Program-made: the position numbers and the translations under genes
DNA from: Bacteroidia bacterium
Lineage (GTDB): Bacteria > Bacteroidota > Bacteroidia > Cytophagales > Cyclobacteriaceae
DNA length: 32,997 nucleotides
Reading direction: 5' to 3'
NCBI GenBank assembly: GCA_030426345.1
Contig: JAUHYU010000059.1
Location: 1 to 32,997, forward strand
In this document: one piece after another, positions 6,478 through 14,144 of the stretch
Layout: the number at the start of each line of letters is the position of its first letter
Numbering within the stretch: position 1 is the stretch's first letter
Notes under the pieces: generated by a model
Database searches by the model: none
Told to the model about the DNA's origin: nothing
The model's input: only the letters and a program-made list of their open reading frames with translations

Positions 6478-8238
6478 ATGCAAGAAAGTGGGTTTATAAA
6501 AATAATTTTTCTTTTTTTGGTTTCAGCATTGCTGATTTCCAACTTAGATGTGCATGCCCAAAAAAGAAAAAAGAAAAAGGATAAAAAAGTAATTGTTGAA
6601 GAACCTCTCCCTGCCACTCCAGAAGATAAGAGAAAAGCAGAAATGTATCATGCAGAAGCAGAGAAATACTACATCTTGGAGGATTATGCAAAAGCGTTTG
6701 TTTTATACCAGAGGTCTCTTGAGTTAGATCCTGCCGATGCTGCGGCATATTATAAAATTTCACAGATTTATCTAAAGCAAGGCGATCAGGAGAAAGCCAT
6801 ATTTAACGCTGAAAGGGCCATAAAGCTAAATGAATCCAATAAATACTATTATTTGTTGCTAGCAGAAATCTATACCAAGCAATCTAATTTTGTGGATGCT
6901 GCCACAGCTTATGAAAACATGATCCAGAAATGTGAAAATGCTGATGATTATTTATTCGAATTGGCCGCTATTTATATTTATCAAGATGATTATGACAAAG
7001 CATTGCAGATTTATGATCGCATCGAACAAAAATTTGGAATTAATGAACAGGTAATTGCGCAAAAGCAAAAATTGTACCTAAAACTGAGCAAGTTAGATGA
7101 GGCCATTGCCGAAGGGAAAAGGTTAATTGATACCCATCCGGGGGAAGCTAAATATGTAGTTTTACTTGCCGACATACTCATTTCTAACGACCAGAGTGAA
7201 AAAGCAATTCCATATCTTGAAGACGTCGTCAATAACTATTCCGACAATGCGAGGGCCCTGCTCATACTTGCCGATTATTATAGAAAAAACGGGGATATGG
7301 AAAAGTCGAACACTTATCTCAACAGGGCATTTGCCGATTCCGAACTTGATATCCAGCCCAAAATACAGGTATTGGCAGGGCTGATCCAGAAACTTCCTAA
7401 CGATAGTTTGCAACAACTAGTCACTAATCTGGGAAATGAAATAATGGTCGCTCATCCCGACGACCCTAAGTCATATGAGATAAATGGAGATTTGAATATG
7501 CGGCTCGGAATGGATGAAAAAGCACTAGAAGTATATCAAAAAGCCATTAGTCTCGGATCATCTAATTTTGGCACCTGGCAAAATGTACTACAAACAGAAT
7601 TAAAATTAGGAAAGTACGATGATGCAATTGGTGATGGAGAACGTGCTCTAGAATTGTTTCCAAACCAAGCAGGCATATGCTGGTTCTTGGGCTCTGCTTA
7701 CATAGCCAAAAATGAATTTAAAGAATCAATTGAAGTGCTGGAGAGAGGGAAAAAGCTTGCCGTGGCCAATGAGGAATTGAAGTCATATTTTAATGCTCAG
7801 CTGGGAGATGCCTACAATAACCTAAAAGAATACAAAAAGTCCGATGCCTCTTATGATGCAGCGTTGGCCTACGATCCTGATAATGATCATGTACTCAATA
7901 ATTACAGTTATTTTTTATCTCTGAGAAAAGAAAAGATGGATTTGGCACGTAAAATGTCTACCAAATTGGTTTCAAGGAACCCCGACAATGCCACCTTTTT
8001 GGATACCCATGCATGGGTTTTATATGTATTGGGAGACTATGCAGAAGCAAGGGTCTATATAGAAAAGGCATTGGCTGATGGAGAAATAAGTGGCACCATC
8101 ATGGAGCATTATGGAGATATTTTGTTTAAATTGGGAGACGTTGACTTGGCAGTCAAGCAATGGCAGAAGGCAAAAGGAATGGATGAAACTTCTGAATTAA
8201 TAGATAAGAAAATCGCAGACCGTAAGCTTTATGAATAA
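6478..8238 (+). CDS. Exported tetratricopeptide-repeat protein
   Basis: A protein of 586 residues built almost wholly of TPR units, which form a helical scaffold for protein-protein contacts. The chosen ATG at 6478 gives a clean signal peptide (basic start, hydrophobic IKIIFLFLVSALLI, cleavage near HAQ); the longer frame from a TTG at 6463 would blunt it. A lysine-rich stretch follows (KRKKKKDKK). TPR patterns such as YYILEDYAKAFVLYQRSLELDP and YNNLKEYKKSDASYDAALAYDP are spread over at least 12 units. It overlaps the next gene by 8 bases. A periplasmic scaffold for the envelope proteins encoded next to it is a reasonable inference; no partner can be named. Confidence 0.8.
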   Translation: MQESGFIKIIFLFLVSALLISNLDVHAQKRKKKKDKKVIVEEPLPATPEDKRKAEMYHAEAEKYYILEDYAKAFVLYQRSLELDPADAAAYYKISQIYLKQGDQEKAIFNAERAIKLNESNKYYYLLLAEIYTKQSNFVDAATAYENMIQKCENADDYLFELAAIYIYQDDYDKALQIYDRIEQKFGINEQVIAQKQKLYLKLSKLDEAIAEGKRLIDTHPGEAKYVVLLADILISNDQSEKAIPYLEDVVNNYSDNARALLILADYYRKNGDMEKSNTYLNRAFADSELDIQPKIQVLAGLIQKLPNDSLQQLVTNLGNEIMVAHPDDPKSYEINGDLNMRLGMDEKALEVYQKAISLGSSNFGTWQNVLQTELKLGKYDDAIGDGERALELFPNQAGICWFLGSAYIAKNEFKESIEVLERGKKLAVANEELKSYFNAQLGDAYNNLKEYKKSDASYDAALAYDPDNDHVLNNYSYFLSLRKEKMDLARKMSTKLVSRNPDNATFLDTHAWVLYVLGDYAEARVYIEKALADGEISGTIMEHYGDILFKLGDVDLAVKQWQKAKGMDETSELIDKKIADRKLYE

Positions 8239-8986
8239 AAAATATGCTCTATATCTTCTGGCGTTAACAGTATTTTTATCGTCATGTAATAAGAACATCG
8301 TTGGATTTAAATCCAAAAAGAAAGGTAATGTAAATGTCGAAGAAATTGATTTTGATTACTTCAATGCCAAAACAAAAGTGCGGTATGCGGAAGGGGACAA
8401 GATTATAAACGGCAATGCCAATATCCGGATCAAAAAGGATTCACTGATATGGTTTTCTGTGTCTCCATCTATAGGCCTTGAGGCTACTCGTATAATGATT
8501 ACGAAAGATACTGCCATAGTAATTAATCGTATGGACAAGGAGTACTATATATTCAATTTTGACGAAATCAGTAGGTATTTCAATTTTAAGATCGACTACG
8601 ATTTGATTCAGGCAATTTTGCTAGGTAATCTTGCTAGGCCATTGGATCAAAAAACCCAGATTGCAAAAGAGAACAACTACTTTATGATAAAGCAAAAATC
8701 GGGGCCTCTAGATATTCAGAGTTATGTTTTGGCAGATAATAAAAAAATTGAGACCGTTTTGATCAATGAAAATCAGACAAGTAATTTTATGACCCTCAAG
8801 TATAGCGAATTTAAAGAGACAGGGGCATATCTTTTTCCGAAAATTTGTCAGATCAATTTAACTTACAAGGCTAAAAAAGGGCCTTTGGTTACCAGCACAA
8901 ACCTACAGCATAACAAAGCTGAAATATCTGACAAACCATTGAAATTCCCTTTCAATATACCATCAAAATATGAGGCGTTTAAGTAA
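8231..8986 (+). CDS. DUF4292 family lipoprotein
   Basis: A 251-residue lipoprotein: the signal peptide ends in the lipobox FLSSC, with Cys19 as the lipid-bearing residue. The rest is mostly beta-strand with the DUF4292 pattern NANIRIKKDSLIWFSVSPSIGLEATRIMITKDTAIVINR. The mix of a 'marker' basic strand and hydrophobic strands that line a cup recalls the LolA/LolB/LppX fold, so a role in carrying lipids or lipoproteins to the outer membrane is possible but not shown. It overlaps both neighbours (8 and 17 bases), so translation with the TPR protein and the EnvC-like protein is probably coupled. Function is unknown at family level as far as I know. Confidence 0.85.
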   Translation: MNKKYALYLLALTVFLSSCNKNIVGFKSKKKGNVNVEEIDFDYFNAKTKVRYAEGDKIINGNANIRIKKDSLIWFSVSPSIGLEATRIMITKDTAIVINRMDKEYYIFNFDEISRYFNFKIDYDLIQAILLGNLARPLDQKTQIAKENNYFMIKQKSGPLDIQSYVLADNKKIETVLINENQTSNFMTLKYSEFKETGAYLFPKICQINLTYKAKKGPLVTSTNLQHNKAEISDKPLKFPFNIPSKYEAFK

Positions 8987-10178
8987 TTGTATTTACTTAA
9001 TAATTTTATTTCAGCTATTTGTTCTTTTTGATGTTAATGCGCAAAAAAATAAGAATCAATTAGAAAAGGAGAAGTCCTCAATCCAAAACCAAATTAAGGA
9101 GACACAGCAAATTCTTGCCCAAACTTCCAATAAAAAGAAAGCAAGCATTGGCCAGTTAAATGCCATCAAAAAGCAGATTGAGAGCCAAACAAAACTAATA
9201 AAAGCTTATTCCACAGAGTTGAAGTTTCTTGACTCCAAAATTGATGAGGATGAAAGTGTGATCAATGCTCTGCAAAATGACCTAGATAATTTAAAAAGAG
9301 AATATGCTTCAATGGTTTATTCCTTGTACAAATCCAGTAGTGAATTCAACCGACTTTCTTTTTTATTTGCCTCTCGTAGCTTAACCCAGTTTTACATGCG
9401 TTTCAAATATTTGGAACAATATGCTTCTGCCCGCAAAAACCAGGTAAAATTAATTACTGAAATAAAAAATGAAATTGGAGAAGAAAAAGCAACTCTTGAA
9501 AATGCTAAAATAGAAAAAAAGAATTTGCTTGCCCAACAGTTGCAAGAAAAGGAAAGTCTAGACAAGATGAAGCGGGATCAGGATAAAGTTTTTGCCAATT
9601 TAAGAAATGAGGAAAATAGGCTGAGCAAGGATCTTTCTAAAAAGAAAAGTGAAATACTAAAACTAGAAAACCTTATATCAAAACTATTAAAGGAAGAAAT
9701 AAAAAATACAGCATCGGCAAATGAAAAATCTACAGAAGTAAAAGTCGATGTTAAAAATGTATCTAGCTCATTTGAACAAAGCAAATCACATCTTAGCTGG
9801 CCAGTGTCTTCAGGGTTTATTTCAGAAAAGTTTGGTACTCATCCACACCCAGTATTAAAAAGAGTAAAAATGCCGAATGATGGTGTTAATATTCAAACTA
9901 AAAAAGATGAGCAAGTAAGGGCTGTTTTTAATGGTGTGGTTAAGAAAATTGCCATTGTCCCAGGTGAATTCAAGTATGTCGTTATCGTTCAGCATGGATC
10001 ATACTTTACGGTTTATGCCAAACTCAAAAAAGTAAATGTCAAGATGGGACATCAAATTGCACGAAACGACGTTATAGGTGAGGTGAACACTGATGTCGAT
10101 GGAGTTTCAGAGCTGCAATTTCAGGTTTGGAAAAACACTCAAAAACTTGATCCTGAGTTGTGGTTGGCAAAAAGATAA
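8970..10178 (+). CDS. EnvC-like murein hydrolase activator with degenerate LytM domain
   Basis: A 402-residue exported protein: signal peptide to about residue 24 (cleavage near NAQ), a long charged coiled coil (about 26-250), a linker and a C-terminal LytM/M23 domain (about 275-400, beginning LSWPVSSGFISEKFG). The zinc-ligand positions of active M23 peptidases are lost: the HxxxD site reads Asn303 and Asn307 (PNDGVNI), the YAH histidine is Lys351 and the final histidine is Gln383 (LQFQVW). This is the pattern of EnvC and NlpD, which do not cut but switch on amidases at the septum. It starts inside the DUF4292 gene (17-base overlap). An amidase partner would be elsewhere in the genome. Confidence 0.88.
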   Translation: MRRLSNCIYLIILFQLFVLFDVNAQKNKNQLEKEKSSIQNQIKETQQILAQTSNKKKASIGQLNAIKKQIESQTKLIKAYSTELKFLDSKIDEDESVINALQNDLDNLKREYASMVYSLYKSSSEFNRLSFLFASRSLTQFYMRFKYLEQYASARKNQVKLITEIKNEIGEEKATLENAKIEKKNLLAQQLQEKESLDKMKRDQDKVFANLRNEENRLSKDLSKKKSEILKLENLISKLLKEEIKNTASANEKSTEVKVDVKNVSSSFEQSKSHLSWPVSSGFISEKFGTHPHPVLKRVKMPNDGVNIQTKKDEQVRAVFNGVVKKIAIVPGEFKYVVIVQHGSYFTVYAKLKKVNVKMGHQIARNDVIGEVNTDVDGVSELQFQVWKNTQKLDPELWLAKR

Positions 10179-10212
10179 TTCTATTCTTGTCATTAAAATC
10201 TTTTCATGGATA

Positions 10213-10244
10213 TTAGTATTTATGTAGAATTGAAAGTAATTTTG
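10213..10244 (+). promoter_or_regulatory. Predicted promoter of tatA
   Basis: TAATTTTG at 10237-10244 fits the -7 box; TTAG at 10213-10216, 20 bases upstream, is an imperfect -33 box. The tatA ATG is 45 bases after the -7 box, so tatA probably has its own transcript. Confidence 0.55.
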
Positions 10245-10288
10245 TGCAATTAATTTAGATAATTTAGGGTATTTAAAAACATATAGAT

Positions 10289-10492
10289 ATGAACGTTGAA
10301 TTAGCATTTCTTGGAGGTTTAGGAGGTTGGGAAATCCTTCTAATTTTAATGGTGCTGTTGATTTTCTTTGGTGCAAAAAGAATCCCAGAACTGGCCAAAG
10401 GTCTTGGGAAGGGAATAAAGGAATTCAAAAATGCGACTAATGAGATTAAGGATGAAATTGAAGATAGCGTAAAGGATTTGGACAAAAAATAA
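10289..10492 (+). CDS. tatA: Twin-arginine translocase subunit TatA/TatE
   Basis: A 67-residue protein with the complete TatA layout: a short periplasmic N-terminus, one membrane helix (about 13-28), the [17 protein letters not shown] hinge and amphipathic helix, and a charged tail rich in Glu, Asp and Lys. TatA oligomers form the pore that passes folded proteins with RR signal peptides. It is much shorter than TatB and has the FG of TatA proteins. No tatC is in the window. A likely Tat substrate, the oxidoreductase at 30439, is encoded about 20 kb away. Confidence 0.93.
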   Translation: MNVELAFLGGLGGWEILLILMVLLIFFGAKRIPELAKGLGKGIKEFKNATNEIKDEIEDSVKDLDKK

Positions 10493-10893
10493 TCCTGCCA
10501 ATATTTTTATATTGCTGGATACCTATACCTTATCGTCATAGTTTCCGGTGATTTTCTGCCTCAATAAGACATTTCTGTATTCAGCATATCACCGGAATTC
10601 TTTTTCAGGGAGTTTTTTAGGCAAAAAACTTTCCGGCTCCATTTCATCAAACACCATTCATTTGGAAGTAATTTTGTCTTTAGTGGCAAAAGTGCGTTTA
10701 TTCCATAAATTGTACGGTAATAATAGTAAATTATTCATTTAATTCGTGCAATTGTCGTCGCTTGTTACAACAATTAAGATTGGATACTTTACAATGGAAA
10801 TAGACCATAAACTATTCACAATTAAAAGATTTCTGAATGGTTTTAATTAAATCTATTGCACGGATGCATACAATAGATAATTGTTTTAAGTAA

Positions 10894-10901
10894 TATTTTT
10901 G
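10894..10901 (+). promoter_or_regulatory. Predicted -7 box of the mltD-like gene
   Basis: TATTTTTG matches TAnnTTTG, 53 bases before the ATG at 10954. There is no good -33 box; that area instead holds the right arm of an inverted repeat (ATCTATTG 10851-10858 with CAATAGAT 10871-10878), which could be a regulator binding site. Confidence 0.45.
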
Positions 10902-10930
10902 TGCTTTAAAAACAATAGTTGTAGTTCCAA

Positions 10931-10952
10931 TCAATTTCAATAATGAAATTGA
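10931..10952 (+). repeat. Hairpin directly before the mltD-like start codon
   Basis: TCAATTTCA at 10931-10939 and TGAAATTGA at 10944-10952 are perfect reverse complements with a 4-base loop, ending one base before the ATG at 10954. The right arm holds an ATG at 10943-10945 that opens a four-codon frame whose TGA (10955-10957) overlaps the real start as ATGA, so a mini upstream ORF could feed ribosomes to the gene. Confidence 0.5.
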
Positions 10953-10953
10953 C

Positions 10954-12357
10954 ATGAATAAAATACTAAATTATAAATTTATATTTTTGGTGCTTTCTGT
11001 ACCAGTGGCATTGACGGGTTTAGTGCATGCAAATATTATTCAAAACGACACAGGGAAAGATTCACTTTTTGTCCCGTCCTATACATATGAATATGTCCCC
11101 GATGCTACCTACGAAGAAATTGCCTCTCGGATTGACAAAATAGATACTAAAATTCCATTAGTGTTCAATACTCGTGTTAAGTCATTTGTGGATTATTTTA
11201 CTGTACGCGACAGAGAGTATACCAAAATGGTTCTCCGAAGAAGTACTTACTACTTCCCTATTTTTGAAAAAATACTTGCAGAACACAACATGCCGGATGA
11301 GTTGAAATACTTGGCGATTGTTGAGTCAGGCTTGAAAGCCACTGCCCGCTCTTGGGCATCTGCAGTAGGTTTGTGGCAATTTGTTTATTATACAGGACGC
11401 TCATACGGGCTGCATTCTGACTGGTATGTCGATGATCGGATGGACCCTGTAAAATCCACAGAAGCAGCGGCCAAATATTTAAAATCTCTATATGTAATGT
11501 TCGGAGATTGGGAACTTGCATTGGCAGCATACAACTGCGGCCCGGGAAATGTAAGAAAGGCCATTAGGCGGTCGGGCTACAAAAAGAAGTTTTGGGATAT
11601 ATATAACTACCTTCCTCGTGAAACACGTGGGTACTTACCACAATTTGTTGCAATTGCTTATACTTTTAATTATCAAGAGGAGCACAATTTCATTATGGAT
11701 GATTCTGAATATTTGTATCCTATTGCATCTGATACCGTTATGGTAAAGAATTTTCTAAACCTGAATACATTGGCTGATATGCTAGACGTTTGTATGGAAG
11801 ATATGGACTTATTGAATCCATCCCTGAAGCATAAAGCGATTCCTGAAGGCAGCAAGTACCTATCCATCAGAATCCCTTCTGATAAACTATCTTTTTTCCA
11901 TGAAAACAAATCGTCCATTTTAGATTCTGCCTCAAGAACGGGAAAAAAAGAATTAGAGCAATTGGCTAGAAATACTGTTGGGAGCACTTATGGAAGGGAA
12001 AAGGTGGTGCATCGGGTTAGAAGTGGGGATGTGTTGGGCAAAATCGCCAGCAGGTATCATGTACGTGTATCTGATATTAAAAAGTGGAATGGTCTTAGAA
12101 GTAATACAATTCGTATAGGGCAGAGACTAAATATTTGGCTAGTACCAAATGCCTATGTGGCCAGCAGCAAACCACAGGAACCAGCGGCCAAGCAGCATGT
12201 GGTAGAGAATGGCACCAAATATTATATTGTTCAGCCGGGCGATACTTTGTGGGATATTTCAAAAGCATACAATAATATGTCCATAGACAAGTTGAAGAAA
12301 CTAAATAACCTCAAGTCAAATAAGATCCAACCAGGGCAAAAGTTGGTAGTTGGATGA
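10954..12357 (+). CDS. MltD-like lytic transglycosylase with two LysM domains
   Basis: A 467-residue exported enzyme that cleaves the glycan strands of peptidoglycan with formation of 1,6-anhydro-muramic ends. After a signal peptide (cleavage near VHA, about residue 26) comes an SLT domain (about 95-250) with catalytic Glu124 in AIVESGLKATARSWASAVGLWQF split around the classical ES...GLWQF motif, and AAYNCGPGNV later on. Two LysM repeats at about 350-396 and 421-467 (SGDVLGKIASRY, PGDTLWDISKAY) bind peptidoglycan. The layout SLT-LysM-LysM is that of MltD. It stands before the DUF4837 gene by 86 bases, perhaps in one transcript. Confidence 0.92.
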   Translation: MNKILNYKFIFLVLSVPVALTGLVHANIIQNDTGKDSLFVPSYTYEYVPDATYEEIASRIDKIDTKIPLVFNTRVKSFVDYFTVRDREYTKMVLRRSTYYFPIFEKILAEHNMPDELKYLAIVESGLKATARSWASAVGLWQFVYYTGRSYGLHSDWYVDDRMDPVKSTEAAAKYLKSLYVMFGDWELALAAYNCGPGNVRKAIRRSGYKKKFWDIYNYLPRETRGYLPQFVAIAYTFNYQEEHNFIMDDSEYLYPIASDTVMVKNFLNLNTLADMLDVCMEDMDLLNPSLKHKAIPEGSKYLSIRIPSDKLSFFHENKSSILDSASRTGKKELEQLARNTVGSTYGREKVVHRVRSGDVLGKIASRYHVRVSDIKKWNGLRSNTIRIGQRLNIWLVPNAYVASSKPQEPAAKQHVVENGTKYYIVQPGDTLWDISKAYNNMSIDKLKKLNNLKSNKIQPGQKLVVG

Positions 12358-12443
12358 TGTATTGTTGGTTTACGGGTCGCATTTTATTTGAAAACTCGTT
12401 GTTATTTCACAATTTGAAACACTAATAAATCTTCTGTACAGTC

Positions 12444-13559
12444 ATGGTTTTTTCACGGTATTTATTGTTCTTCATATCCATCATCTATCTCTCATCCTGC
12501 GATTTGGACAAAACCGCCAAACTGAAAGGGAATCTTCCAAAAGCCAATGGCAAGCCGGGAGAGATTATCCTAGTTATGGACAGTGCCCAGTGGGAAGGAG
12601 AATTGGGAAAAACGATGAAGGCAGTTTTTCATAAAGCCGTGCCAGATATTCCAAGGGAAGAGCCAATGTTCTCACTCAATCACATCAGACCAAAGGACTT
12701 TCAAAGCATTCTAAAAAAACAGAAGAACATAATTATTTGTACTGTGTTGGGTGACAAAAGCAATGGTAACAGAAGGTTGAAAAGCTTTTTTACTGACGCT
12801 TCCTTGAAGATGATTCGAAATGATCCAGCACTGTTTATGCTCGCCAAACAGGATGAATTTGCCCGTGGACAAGAGGTGCTGCATCTGTTTGGGGAGACTA
12901 GCGATATTCTGATTGAGAATATTACTAAAAATAAAGAGCAGTTACTGGACCATTTCTTAGAGGCAGAGGGCAAGCGATTTTACAATTCGGTATATGCGGC
13001 AAAAGTAGAGAAAGGAATTTCAGCACATATTGAGAAAAAACTCGGGTGCAACCTGAAAGTGCCGTTTGGATTTGAAATAGCGATGGAAGGGAAAGATTTT
13101 ATTTGGCTAAGGAGTTTTAGCCCTGATATTGACAAGAATATTTTTATAGCCTCAACGCCTTATACTTCTGAGCAAATGTTTTCATTGGACAATTTGTTGA
13201 AATTGAGAACAGAGTTATCAAAGCCCTATATTCTTTACAAGCCTGAGAATCCTGAATCCTATATGGTCACGGAGACCAAGAATTTTGACGTTTTCAGGAA
13301 TGAAATAAATTTTAAAGGAAACTTTGCCGTTGAGTTGAAGGGACTTTGGAAAATCAATAATTACTATATGGGAGGACCTTTTGTCAGCTATGCCATGGTA
13401 GATGCTACAACAAACAAATTCTATTATGTAGAAGCATTTTTATATAGTCCGGGAAAACCTCAGCGGGACCTTATGAGAGAGCTTAATACGATCATCAAGA
13501 CTTTTGATGTGGTAAAAAAAACAGACCTAAGCACTAGCCAAAATGATAGGATACCTTAA
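12444..13559 (+). CDS. DUF4837 family lipoprotein
   Basis: A 371-residue lipoprotein with lipobox YLSSC (Cys19). After it comes the DUF4837 pattern ANGKPGEIILVMDSAQWEGELG, which is found in Bacteroidota and has no assigned function that I know of. Other seen features are a mixed alpha/beta body and a conserved-looking GPFVSYAMVDATTNKFYYVEAFLYSPGKPQRDLMRELNTI region split over 345-360, near the end. The last 17 bases overlap the start of ruvA. The neighbours (cell-wall hydrolase, ruvA, sprA) suggest an envelope role but prove nothing. Confidence 0.8.
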   Translation: MVFSRYLLFFISIIYLSSCDLDKTAKLKGNLPKANGKPGEIILVMDSAQWEGELGKTMKAVFHKAVPDIPREEPMFSLNHIRPKDFQSILKKQKNIIICTVLGDKSNGNRRLKSFFTDASLKMIRNDPALFMLAKQDEFARGQEVLHLFGETSDILIENITKNKEQLLDHFLEAEGKRFYNSVYAAKVEKGISAHIEKKLGCNLKVPFGFEIAMEGKDFIWLRSFSPDIDKNIFIASTPYTSEQMFSLDNLLKLRTELSKPYILYKPENPESYMVTETKNFDVFRNEINFKGNFAVELKGLWKINNYYMGGPFVSYAMVDATTNKFYYVEAFLYSPGKPQRDLMRELNTIIKTFDVVKKTDLSTSQNDRIP

Positions 13560-14127
13560 AGGAATTCTGACTTATAAAGACCCTACTCTTGTTATCGTTG
13601 ATGTGAATGGAGTTGGATATGAAGTGAAGATTTCACTCTATACTTTTTCTCAATTGAAAGATATGGATTCATGCCTACTTTATACCCATTTGCAGATAAG
13701 AGATGACGCACATACCCTATATGGCTTTTTTAACAGAGAAGAAAAGCAGGCTTTTTTACAATTGATATCTATAAATGGTGTAGGGGCTAACACAGCTCTG
13801 ATGATCAATTCATCTCTTACAGTTGAGGAACTCCGACATGCTATTGTTCAGGAGGATGTGGCCGTGATTCAGAAAGTAAAAGGAATTGGCAACAAAACTG
13901 CGCATCGCATTATTCTCGAACTAAAAGACAAAATTCAGAAGGAGGGAATCGAAGCTGGAATACCACTGTCAAGTGGTGCCGCGTTGAGAAGTGAAGCGTT
14001 GTCTGCGTTGCTGACATTGGGAATCACTAAAAATATTGCAGAGAAAAGTATTGACGGAATATTAAAAAAATATGGTAGTGATATTTCTCTGGAAGAATTG
14101 ATCAAATTAGTGCTTAAGCAAGCCTAA
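13543..14127 (+). CDS. ruvA: Holliday junction branch migration protein RuvA
   Basis: A 194-residue RuvA, the DNA-binding tetramer that holds a Holliday junction while RuvB drives branch migration. The N-terminal OB domain starts MIGYLKGILTYKDPTLVIVDVNGVGYEV; two helix-hairpin-helix motifs follow (INGVGANTAL at 77-86, GIGNKTAHRI at 114-123, then ELKDK), and the C-terminal domain III (about 148-194) that contacts RuvB is complete. The ATG lies inside the DUF4837 gene (17-base overlap), pointing to coupled translation. ruvB and ruvC are not in the window. The gene next to sprA is a common Bacteroidota arrangement. Confidence 0.96.
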   Translation: MIGYLKGILTYKDPTLVIVDVNGVGYEVKISLYTFSQLKDMDSCLLYTHLQIRDDAHTLYGFFNREEKQAFLQLISINGVGANTALMINSSLTVEELRHAIVQEDVAVIQKVKGIGNKTAHRIILELKDKIQKEGIEAGIPLSSGAALRSEALSALLTLGITKNIAEKSIDGILKKYGSDISLEELIKLVLKQA

Positions 14128-14144
14128 ATCATTTTCAAAGACAG

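Larger units (their letters stand above)
10493..10953. other. 461-base intergenic region with inverted repeats
   Basis: No convincing gene lies here: a 64-codon open frame at 10548-10742 has no family resemblance, and unlike real genes here it is rich in Ser, Phe and Leu. Visible structure: inverted repeats 10543-10552/10588-10597 (10 bp, 35-base loop), 10851-10858/10871-10878 (8 bp) and 10931-10939/10944-10952 (9 bp), plus a -7 box at 10894-10901. The A+T-rich sequence otherwise shows nothing I can name. A small RNA between 10543 and 10600 is possible but has no clear promoter or terminator. Confidence 0.5.

Noticed and set aside
10548-10742. 64-codon open frame after tatA
   Set aside because: No promoter, no family pattern, Ser/Phe/Leu-rich composition unlike real genes here, and it begins inside an inverted repeat.
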